Positions 25,671 to 32,949 of a DNA stretch of 64,000 bases are shown one piece after another. Below the pieces are notes generated by a model. It was not told the DNA's origin. It did no database searches and saw nothing but the letters and a program-made list of their open reading frames with translations. The stretch comes from Zhihengliuella sp. ISTPL4. GTDB taxonomy: Bacteria; Actinomycetota; Actinomycetes; Actinomycetales; Microbacteriaceae. A program made the translations under genes and the position numbers. The DNA is taken from the NCBI RefSeq assembly GCF_002848265.1, contig NZ_CP025422.1:1642727-1706726 (forward strand), read 5' to 3'. Position 1 is the stretch's first letter. Each line of letters begins with the position of its first letter.

Positions 25671-26628
25671 GCGGAACGATCTCCTTCTCAGATTGGGATG
25701 CGCCCACCAGGGCGGCGCCGAAAGCGGCGGCGGGCGAACCCGCGGGGAGCAGTTCGATTCTCTCATCCAGCCGGAGGGACCTCAGGAACGGTGACGCCTC
25801 GGCCCCCGCGTGCAGAGCCGCACGGATCCCTTCCGCAAGCCGTCCGCCCAGAGCGGTGAGGCCACCGCCGATGACCACGGTCTCGACGTCGGCGGACAGC
25901 ACGAGAACGCGCACGGCCGCTGCCGCACCGAAGAAGAGGTCCGCCTGCAGCGCCAGGGCGTGCGGATCCCCCGCCTCGGCCGCGTCGACGATGTCCTTGA
26001 CGGGGAGGGCGCCAGGGCGCCCCCAGGCCTTGGCCAGAGCGCCCCCACCGCAGAAGGTCTCCACGCAGCCGCGCTGTCCGCACCCGCAGAGCCGCCCACG
26101 GGGATCGACCGAGAGGTGCCCGACCTCGCCGGCGGTTCCCCGCGAGCCCCGCCAGATGCGTCCGTCCACGACGATGCCGGCGGCGACCCCGGTGCCGAGG
26201 TTGAGATAGGCCATCGAGCCCGCGACGTCGCTCAGGACGGCGGCGCCGAGCGCGGCGGCCTTCACGTCGTTCTCCACCCGGAAGGGAATCCCGAGCGCCT
26301 GCTCGGCGCGCGCCGCGAGGTCGAGCGATTCCACCCCGAGGTTCACGGCATGGAGAACACGCCCCGCCTCCGCGTCCACGAGACCGGGGATGCCGATACC
26401 GGCGGAACCGACGGCGGACAACGGGAGCCCGCTCTCCTCGGCGAGCGCCGCGACGGTCGAGACGATGCTGTCGACGACGGCGTCCTCGCCCCAGCCGGTG
26501 GGGCGGCGGAGTCGGGCGAGGATCGTCCCCGCCGGGTCGACGGCGACCGCGTCGATCTTCGTACCGCCGACGTCCAGGCCCACGCGAAGGGGCCGACCGA
26601 CGAGGTCGGCGAGGGCAGCGACGGTCAT
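25663..26628 (-). CDS. ROK family sugar kinase, probably for (N-acetyl)glucosamine
   Basis: 321 residues. The ATP phosphate loop is GLDVGGTKID (17-26). ENDVKAAALG supplies the catalytic Asp, GEVGHLSVD the sugar-contacting Glu-His, and CGCGQRGCVE the ROK zinc site. No N-terminal DNA-binding domain is present, so it is a kinase. The substrate is inferred as GlcNAc, GlcN or ManNAc from its overlap with nagB and its position behind the ROK repressor. Ribosome binding before the ATG at 26628 is weak, so coupling to the repressor ending 31 nt upstream is likely. Confidence 0.88.
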   Translation of the reverse strand: MTVAALADLVGRPLRVGLDVGGTKIDAVAVDPAGTILARLRRPTGWGEDAVVDSIVSTVAALAEESGLPLSAVGSAGIGIPGLVDAEAGRVLHAVNLGVESLDLAARAEQALGIPFRVENDVKAAALGAAVLSDVAGSMAYLNLGTGVAAGIVVDGRIWRGSRGTAGEVGHLSVDPRGRLCGCGQRGCVETFCGGGALAKAWGRPGALPVKDIVDAAEAGDPHALALQADLFFGAAAAVRVLVLSADVETVVIGGGLTALGGRLAEGIRAALHAGAEASPFLRSLRLDERIELLPAGSPAAAFGAALVGASQSEKEIVPHG

Positions 26629-26659
26629 CGGATGCCGATCCCGGTCGTCGTCGCGGTGA

Positions 26660-27847
26660 TCACGACACCCCCAGTTGGCCGGAGAGCACCATGACGGCGG
26701 CACCGCGGAGCACGATGTCGTCCTGACGGGTCAAGCGCACCATGACGTCTTCGAAGACACCCTCGAGCGTGCGCGCGTGCAGCGTCTCGACCGCCGCGTC
26801 GATGAGGGTGCCGTCAAGCAGTCCGGTGGGCCCGGAGAGCACGACCTCGGACAGGTCGAGCGCGGCGACGATGGGGGCGATGGCGATGGCCATGCGGGTG
26901 CCGGAGTCACGGAGGATCTCCTCGCGCGCGGCCGGGTCGGCGTCGATCGCCTCCTGCATCCGGCTCACGCTCAGCCACGCCTCGAGGCAGCCGATCTTGC
27001 CGCAGGCGCACCGAGGGCCGCCGTCGGTGCCGACGACGACGTGACCGATCTCCCCCGCGGCGAATCGGCTGCCGAGGAGTGGCTGGCTTCCGGTGATCAG
27101 CCCGGCACCGACACCGCGACCGATCTTGATGAGCATGAAGTCGGCTTCCGCCTCGCCGAAGGTGTACTCGGCGAGCACCGCCGCGTTCGCGTCGTTCCGA
27201 GCGAGGACGGGGAGGTCGAGCTCGAGGCTGAGCTTCGCCTCGAGCGGGAAGTCGGTCCAGCCGAGGTTGGGCGAGCTGAGCACGAGTCCGTCCGGGCGCA
27301 CGACACCCGGGGTGCCGATGCCCACGCCGAGCACGGGCTGCGTGGCGATCTCGACGAGGCTCTGTGCGAGCGCGCGCAGCGCCTCGTACGCCGCATCGCC
27401 GTCGGGCCTCTCGGGCCGCGGCACCTGCCGTCGTTCCAGCACGTCGCCGTCGAGGCTGAGGACGGCACCCTCGAATGCCGTCGGCCCGGAGAGGTCCAGT
27501 CCGATGATCTGGTGGCCGACCCGGTCGATGTCGATGAGGATGGGCGGCTTGCCCGGGCCGACGGCCTCGCGGACGCCGATCTCGACGACGATGCCGTCGG
27601 CGATGAACTCCGCGACGAGGTCGGAGATCGTCACACGGGTGAGGCCCGTCTCACGAGAGAGATCCGCGCGACTCATCGCCCCCGAGTGGTAGAGCGTCTG
27701 CAGCACGAGAGCGCGGTTGTGTCCGCGCGCGTGCTCGGGGAGCACCTTGGTGCGCGAACGGAGGTGACGCGCGGGGCCGAAGGCGTGCGCGTTCGCGGCG
27801 ACGAAGTCTGTCGTCGCCGCTGGGCGCTGGTCATCCGAAACGGACAT
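26660..27847 (-). CDS. ROK family transcriptional repressor (NagC/XylR type)
   Basis: 395 residues. A winged helix-turn-helix lies at about 40-95 (NRALVLQTLYHSGAMSRADL, then LTRVTISDLV). The ROK domain follows with RNDANAAVLAE, GEIGHVVVG and the zinc motif CACGKIGCLEAW. Such proteins bind DNA without sugar and release on amino sugars or their phosphates. An 8-5-8 palindrome four bases before its start codon is a probable autoregulatory operator. A weaker copy of the same layout covers the start of the D-amino-acid deaminase gene, suggesting one regulon for the whole cluster. Confidence 0.92.
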   Translation of the reverse strand: MSVSDDQRPAATTDFVAANAHAFGPARHLRSRTKVLPEHARGHNRALVLQTLYHSGAMSRADLSRETGLTRVTISDLVAEFIADGIVVEIGVREAVGPGKPPILIDIDRVGHQIIGLDLSGPTAFEGAVLSLDGDVLERRQVPRPERPDGDAAYEALRALAQSLVEIATQPVLGVGIGTPGVVRPDGLVLSSPNLGWTDFPLEAKLSLELDLPVLARNDANAAVLAEYTFGEAEADFMLIKIGRGVGAGLITGSQPLLGSRFAAGEIGHVVVGTDGGPRCACGKIGCLEAWLSVSRMQEAIDADPAAREEILRDSGTRMAIAIAPIVAALDLSEVVLSGPTGLLDGTLIDAAVETLHARTLEGVFEDVMVRLTRQDDIVLRGAAVMVLSGQLGVS

Positions 27848-27850
27848 GTT

Positions 27851-27871
27851 TGTTAGTAGACCTTACGAACA
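27851..27871. promoter_or_regulatory. probable ROK repressor operator
   Basis: TGTTAGTA-GACCT-TACGAACA: 8-bp arms match at 7 of 8 positions around a 5-nt centre. It abuts the repressor start codon. A related 8-5-8 arrangement (AATTTGTA-GAGGC-ATCTAACA) lies at 32393-32413 over the deaminase start. Confidence 0.6.
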
Positions 27872-27926
27872 GAGATTGTGCAACTGTCCCGCGCGATTCC
27901 GCGGGCAGGGTTACCGAAACGTGACA

Positions 27927-30900
27927 TCAGGCCGTGCCCGACGGGGCCTCGTCCGACGCCGATCGGAGCAGGCGTTCGACGAGCCCGGCGACGATCCCCT
28001 CCCGCGTCTCGATCGACATCGGCTTCCCAGGCACGCCCGGTCGCCGCTGCTCCGGCGTCGGACCGTCCAGCGGACGATACCGCACCCCCGCCGCCGCGAG
28101 ACGGCGCAGATGCGTGGGCAGGCGTCGCGCGAAGTCGGCGTACGGCGCCGGTTCTCCGCCGTCCCACAGCCGTTCCGCGATCGCGGCGAGGCGGGGGAAC
28201 ATCGCGAAGTCGACCCGGTCCCTGCTCGGCAGGTGCTCGGTCCAGACGTTCGCCTGACCGCCGACCGCGCCGTCGACGACGCGGAACGAGTACGACCGTT
28301 CGATGGTGAGCGGCGGGCCGACCCGGATGGGCTCCTCCGTCGACTCGGACTGCGGATAGTCGAGGTAGACCTCGAGGTCCGGACAGCCCACGACCGGGAT
28401 CCCCCGTCGCAGCGCCTCCCGCATGGCGACCGGGCCCCGCCAGGCGAGGATCCGCACTCCTTCGGGAACCTCGCCCTCCAGCACCTCGTCCCAGGCCAGG
28501 GCCGTTCGCCCCCTGCGGCGGACGTGCTCGACGAAGTGTGCTGTGAACCAGGGCTGCACATCGTGCGCCGTCTCCAGCCCGAGCTCTCGCATCCGCGCCG
28601 CCGCCGCGGGGCTCTCCGCCCATTCCGTGACCGGGACCTCGTCGCCACCGATCCCGATCCACGCGGACGGGAACACCTCGCACAGCGCATCGATGGCGGC
28701 ACGGCCGAACGCCAGCGCTTCCTCGGTCGGCGCGAGGGTGCGCGCGTTCACGCCGAAACGCTCCCACGGTCCGGTCGCCGGCTCCGCGACATCGACGTTG
28801 CCGAGCTCCGGATAGGCGGCGAGCGCGGCCTGGACGTGCCCCGGCAGCTCGACCTCGGGCACGAGCGTGACGAAGCGCTCGGCCGCATACCGCACCAGCT
28901 CGCGCAACTCGGCTGTGGTGTAGAAGCCCTCGTGCACGCCGGGCTCCACCGTCGCCTCCGGACCGTGTCCGCGCTGGGTGGCCTCGCGCCGTGCGCCGAC
29001 CTCGGTGAGCCGCGGGTAGCCGGGCACCTCGAAGCGCCATCCCTGATCGTCCGTCAGGTGCAGGTGCAGGATGTTGAGCTGATGGTCCGCCAGCAGGTCG
29101 ATGAGGCGGCGCACATCCTCCGCGGGACGGAAGTGCCTGGCCACATCGAGCATCGCGCCGCGCCAGGCATACGCGGGTGCCCCCTCCCAGCGCCCCGCCG
29201 GAATCGTCGCCGCAAGCGCGGGATCCCCCTCGGGATCGCGGAGCTGGCGGAGTGTCGTCACCCCGCGGAAGACGCCCTCGGGGGTCGCACCGGCGACCTC
29301 GACCCCGGAGGCGGCCACGGTCACCCGGAAAGCCTCGTCAGGGTGACGCCCCGCCGTGGCTGCTACGGTTCCCAGCTCCGCGTCGACCACGAGACGGATG
29401 GCGGGCAGGGAGCCGTCCGCTCGCCCGCCGCCGAGACGTCCGACGGCGGCGGCCAGCTCGGGAGCGGCGTCGATGGGCGTCTCCGGGGTCCACCGGAACC
29501 CGGGCGCCAGCGGGTCGATGCGCGCGGAGATGCGCGGCACGGTCGCGCGCGGCGCCGGCGGCGGCATGCGCAGCGCACGTCCGGCGACAGCCCCCGTCGG
29601 CTCACCGTCCGTGACGACCGGCACGCCGGCGACGAGCACCTCGTGCACCCCGCGCGGCGTTCCGTGCGGGTCCTCGAACGTCGCCCCCGCCGCGATCGTC
29701 TCGGGGTCGAACAGCACCAGGTCGGCGGTAGCCCCGGCGCGGAGGACGCCGCGCGGCGCGTCGCCGCGGTCGAGGCCCAGGCGCGCGGCCGGGTTGCCGG
29801 AGAGGTGGCGCACGGCTTCCTCGAGGCTCAGCACCCCGAGTTCCCGGACGTAGTGCCCGAGATAGCGGGGGAAGGTGCCGCGTCCGCGGGGGTGCGGCCG
29901 CGCTCCGATGAGGATGCCGTCGCTGCCGCCGGAGTGCCGGGGGTGCCGCATGATGGCTCGGACGTTGTCTTCGTCGCCGATGTGCATGAGCACGCCGGTG
30001 GCTCCCGCGTCGGCGAGGATCGTGTCGATCACGACATCGACGGCCCGGCGCCCCGACTCGGCGGCGATGTCGGCGACCGTCCGGCCGACGAGTCCGGCCA
30101 GGGCGGGGTTCGCGGTCCCGGAGATCTGGATCACCGACCAGTCGGCGACCTCCCCGTGGAAGCCGTCGCACCCGATCTCCTCGAGCTCCACCCGGACGGC
30201 CTCGCGCCCTCGCGCGTCGAGGGCGGCCAAGGAGCCCAGCAGATCACCGGTCGCCGCCAGGCGGCTCGGCAGGAGGGCGGAGAGGGTGGTCGCGCCCGGC
30301 AGGTACGGATACGTGTCCAACGTGACGTCGACCCCATCGGCCACCGCCTCGTCCACGAGCGCCAGCAGCTCCGCGGAGCGGCCCCGGTTCGGCGCGAAGT
30401 TCATGGTCGCATGCGTGAGGTGGACAGGGCACCCGGTGCGGCGGCCGATCTCGATCGCCTCGCGATACGCGTCCAGGGCAGCACCGCCGTAGCTGCGCGT
30501 GTGCGGCGCCCAGTAGCCTCCGCGTTCCGCGACCACGCGGCAGAGGACCTCCAGCTCGGCGACATCGGCGTACATCCCCGGCGTGTAGGTCAGGCCACTC
30601 GACATTCCGAAGGCCCCGGCGTCCAGAGCCTGGCCGAGGAGGTCGACCATGGCCGTGATCTCCTTGGTGGTCGCCGGGCGGTTGTCGTGGCCGACGACGA
30701 TCATCCGGAGATTGCCCTGCGGCACGAGGACGGCCGCGTTGGCCACGGCCACGCCGTCGATCGCCCCCAGCAGATCGTCCATCGACCGCCACGGCACGGC
30801 CCCGGGCAGCCCGTTCCAGCCCGCGATCTGCGCGGGGATGACAGCGGCGGTGGCATCGTCCAGCGGCGCATAGCCCAGGCCGTCCTGCCCGAGCACCTCG

Positions 30901-31199
30901 GTCGTGACGCCCTGACGGATCTTCGCGTCGTGCGCGGCGCCCCGGAGCACCGCGAGATCGCTGTGCGCGTGCATGTCGATGAACCCGGGCGCGAGCACCA
31001 GGCCGGCCGCGTCGACCTCGACCGCACCGTCCGGCAGCTCGAACGTCCCTGCGTCGCCCTCGCGGACGACCGCCACCACCCTGGCCCCCTCCACCGCGAC
31101 ATCCGCGACGAACCGCTCGGCGCCGGTGCCGTCGACGACGGTCGCGCGCCGATAGACGCGTACCAGGCCGGCCGCGGCCTTCTCGGCGCTCAGAAGCAT
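27927..31199 (-). CDS. N-acyl-D-amino-acid deacylase / GH20 beta-hexosaminidase fusion
   Basis: 1090 residues, one uninterrupted frame, no signal peptide. Residues 1 to about 545 are a D-aminoacylase-type amidohydrolase: H77/H79 in DMHAHSD, GMSSGLTYTPGMY, H233 (PHTRSYG), H263 (HLTHATMN) and D427 (GGSDG), then PHPRGRGTFPRYLGHYVRE. The GNCG loop that gives the Cys metal ligand in classic enzymes reads GQDG (105-108). After a linker at about 550-580, residues 585-1060 form a complete GH20: b-domain, HLTDDQGWRF, PEVELPGH, catalytic D853-E854 in GIGGDEVP, and WDE 903-905. Expected roles are hydrolysis of N-acyl-D-amino acids and release of terminal GlcNAc. The start overlaps the deaminase stop by 10 nt. 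Confidence 0.9.
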   Translation of the reverse strand: MLLSAEKAAAGLVRVYRRATVVDGTGAERFVADVAVEGARVVAVVREGDAGTFELPDGAVEVDAAGLVLAPGFIDMHAHSDLAVLRGAAHDAKIRQGVTTEVLGQDGLGYAPLDDATAAVIPAQIAGWNGLPGAVPWRSMDDLLGAIDGVAVANAAVLVPQGNLRMIVVGHDNRPATTKEITAMVDLLGQALDAGAFGMSSGLTYTPGMYADVAELEVLCRVVAERGGYWAPHTRSYGGAALDAYREAIEIGRRTGCPVHLTHATMNFAPNRGRSAELLALVDEAVADGVDVTLDTYPYLPGATTLSALLPSRLAATGDLLGSLAALDARGREAVRVELEEIGCDGFHGEVADWSVIQISGTANPALAGLVGRTVADIAAESGRRAVDVVIDTILADAGATGVLMHIGDEDNVRAIMRHPRHSGGSDGILIGARPHPRGRGTFPRYLGHYVRELGVLSLEEAVRHLSGNPAARLGLDRGDAPRGVLRAGATADLVLFDPETIAAGATFEDPHGTPRGVHEVLVAGVPVVTDGEPTGAVAGRALRMPPPAPRATVPRISARIDPLAPGFRWTPETPIDAAPELAAAVGRLGGGRADGSLPAIRLVVDAELGTVAATAGRHPDEAFRVTVAASGVEVAGATPEGVFRGVTTLRQLRDPEGDPALAATIPAGRWEGAPAYAWRGAMLDVARHFRPAEDVRRLIDLLADHQLNILHLHLTDDQGWRFEVPGYPRLTEVGARREATQRGHGPEATVEPGVHEGFYTTAELRELVRYAAERFVTLVPEVELPGHVQAALAAYPELGNVDVAEPATGPWERFGVNARTLAPTEEALAFGRAAIDALCEVFPSAWIGIGGDEVPVTEWAESPAAAARMRELGLETAHDVQPWFTAHFVEHVRRRGRTALAWDEVLEGEVPEGVRILAWRGPVAMREALRRGIPVVGCPDLEVYLDYPQSESTEEPIRVGPPLTIERSYSFRVVDGAVGGQANVWTEHLPSRDRVDFAMFPRLAAIAERLWDGGEPAPYADFARRLPTHLRRLAAAGVRYRPLDGPTPEQRRPGVPGKPMSIETREGIVAGLVERLLRSASDEAPSGTA

Positions 31200-32407
31200 G
31201 TCGCCACCGCGCCGATCACCCGCGGGTCGGCGGCGTCGGGGTCGTCGATCACGGCGACGACGCGCCACTTGTCGAAGGCGGTGCACGGATGCGAGAGGCC
31301 CAGGCGGACGACGTCGCCCACGTCGACCGTCTCCCCGTCGGCGGGCCGCAGGAAAGCGTGCTGGTCGTTCAGGGCCGTGACGGCGCCGGCGACGGACTGC
31401 GGCACGGGGAGGTCGATGTCGAACGGCACGTCGCGGCGCCCGGCGTCCAGCAGGGCGAGCCCGGGCTCCGGGTGCGACACCACACGCGACCAGGCGTGCA
31501 TCGCCGAGCGCAGCGGTGCGGTGTCGGTGAGCGGGCCGAACGGCGACATGCGGGAGTAGAAGCCGTCATCGTGGATCTGGAACGCCCCCGACCGCAGCAC
31601 GACCTCGGCCTCTCCGCTCACCGTCCCGAGCACCGCTGCGGCGCGGTCGGGGAAGGCACTCCCGCCGGCGCTGAGCACGGGGCGGAGGCCGTCCGGATAG
31701 CGCAGCCGGCGGTGCAGCTCGATGAGCGTGGCGAGGAAGCCGTCGACCGCCGCGACGGAGTCGGCGGATCGGTCCGGGCCGAAGGGCCCCTCGTAGCCGG
31801 TCACCCCGGCAAGGCGGAGGCCGGGAGCCGCCGCGATGGCCTCGGCGATGCGCTCGCCCTCCCCCACCGTCCTGGCGCCGGTCCGTCCCTGTGCACCGCC
31901 GAGCTCGACGAGCACGTCGAGGGGGCGCGGGGCGTCGGCGAGCGCCTCGGCGAGGATCGCCACACCGGCGAGGGAATCCGCCCCGCACAGGATCCGCAGA
32001 TCCGCATCGGCGACGAGCAGCGCGCCCAGCTCACGCGCGGCCGCGCCATCGGTCACCCCGTTGGCGATGAGCACCGTGTCGACGCCGGCGTCGACGGCGA
32101 CGCGGGCCTGCCACGGCGTCGCGACGGAGATGCCCCAGGCTCCGGCGTCCAGCAGCCGCTGCCACAGGGCCGGGGCCATCGTGGTCTTGCCGTGCGGAGC
32201 GAGGCGGACGCCCTCCCGCGCGGCCCAGCCGAACACCGTGTCCTCGTTGTGCGCGATCGCGTCGGCGTGCACCGTGAGCACCGGGGTCTGGAGGTCGGAG
32301 AGGCGCAGGTCGGCAGCGGCGACCTGCGACAGCCGCAACCCCGTCGCGCGCGCCGGGAACCCCTTCGCCCAGGTGCCGAGAACGGGATCCGGAATTTGTA
32401 GAGGCAT
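31190..32407 (-). CDS. D-amino-acid deaminase (D-serine/D-threonine dehydratase-like)
   Basis: 405 residues, PLP fold type III. The alanine-racemase-like barrel holds the PLP lysine K74 in PHGKTTMAP. The C-terminal D-serine-dehydratase domain has the zinc pair H373 and C375 in SHPCTAFDKW. Family members turn D-serine or D-threonine into a 2-oxoacid and ammonia through an enamine; D-threonine aldolases share the fold, so cleavage is the alternative. It heads the operon containing the deacylase-GH20 fusion, fitting removal of the freed D-amino acid. RidA, which hydrolyses enamine/imine products, is divergently encoded 25 bp away. TAGCCT lies 6 nt before the ATG, so the mRNA is probably leaderless. 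Confidence 0.87.
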   Translation of the reverse strand: MPLQIPDPVLGTWAKGFPARATGLRLSQVAAADLRLSDLQTPVLTVHADAIAHNEDTVFGWAAREGVRLAPHGKTTMAPALWQRLLDAGAWGISVATPWQARVAVDAGVDTVLIANGVTDGAAARELGALLVADADLRILCGADSLAGVAILAEALADAPRPLDVLVELGGAQGRTGARTVGEGERIAEAIAAAPGLRLAGVTGYEGPFGPDRSADSVAAVDGFLATLIELHRRLRYPDGLRPVLSAGGSAFPDRAAAVLGTVSGEAEVVLRSGAFQIHDDGFYSRMSPFGPLTDTAPLRSAMHAWSRVVSHPEPGLALLDAGRRDVPFDIDLPVPQSVAGAVTALNDQHAFLRPADGETVDVGDVVRLGLSHPCTAFDKWRVVAVIDDPDAADPRVIGAVATCF

Positions 32408-32413
32408 CTAACA

Positions 32414-32426
32414 AGGCTACTAGGCT
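32414..32426. promoter_or_regulatory. back-to-back leaderless promoters (deaminase and RidA genes)
   Basis: Minus-strand TAGCCT (32419-32414) is 6 nt from the deaminase ATG. Plus-strand TAGGCT (32421-32426) is 6 nt from the RidA ATG. One base separates the two -10 boxes, so each -35 region must lie inside or at the start of the opposite gene. A possible ridA -35 is TTGTAG at 32396; a possible deaminase -35 is TTCGCG at 32443. Confidence 0.6.
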
Positions 32427-32432
32427 GGCGGC

Positions 32433-32837
32433 ATGACCGCGAAGACACGAGTTTCCACCGACGCCGCCCCCGCCCCCGCGCACACGTTCTCGCAGGGCGT
32501 CCGCAAGGGCCCGATCGTCCAGGTCTCCGGCCAGGGCCCCGTGGACCCGCAGACCAACGAATACCTGTACCCCGGCGACGTCGCGGCACAGACCACCCGC
32601 ACCCTCGAGAACGTCAAGGCCATCGTCGAGGCATCCGGTGCCACCTTCGACGACGTCGTGATGCTCCGCGTGTACCTCACCAAGCGCGAGGACTTCCCGA
32701 TCATGAACGAGGCCTACGGGGCGTTCGTGGAGGCGCACACGACCGGGGGCGTGCTCCCGTCTCGCACCACCGTCTTCACCGGCCTCCCCCGGGAGGAGAT
32801 GCTCGTCGAGATCGACGGACTCGCCGTCGTCGACTGA
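32433..32837 (+). CDS. Rid family enamine/imine deaminase
   Basis: 134 residues, YjgF/YER057c/UK114 fold. Substrate-carboxylate Arg is R111 in LPSRTTVFTG, where Ser replaces the commoner Ala of the PAR motif. VSGQGPVDPQT and NVKAIVEASGATFDDVV are family segments. RidA hydrolyses 2-aminoacrylate-type intermediates released by PLP dehydratases. Its divergent pairing with a D-amino-acid deaminase is functionally sensible because it would speed product release and stop damage to other PLP enzymes. A 10-bp hairpin terminator follows. Confidence 0.93.
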   Translation: MTAKTRVSTDAAPAPAHTFSQGVRKGPIVQVSGQGPVDPQTNEYLYPGDVAAQTTRTLENVKAIVEASGATFDDVVMLRVYLTKREDFPIMNEAYGAFVEAHTTGGVLPSRTTVFTGLPREEMLVEIDGLAVVD

Positions 32838-32854
32838 GCCGAGCCCCCGGAAAG

Positions 32855-32889
32855 CGGGGAGGCACCCTATCAGGACCGTTGCCTCCCCG
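32855..32889 (+). terminator. hairpin terminator after the Rid gene
   Basis: CGGGGAGGCA pairs perfectly with TGCCTCCCCG across a 15-nt loop. No U tract. Confidence 0.65.
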
Positions 32890-32949
32890 TTACCAGCCAT
32901 CCCGTACCATGGACGACAGGACACGTCGAGACTGCGGGGGGTGTGGTTC

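Noticed and set aside
27846..31559. 1237-codon open frame antisense to the deacylase-GH20 and deaminase genes
   Set aside because: Its product is a low-complexity Arg/Gly/Ala-rich string with no domain. It mirrors the high GC at the third position of the real genes.
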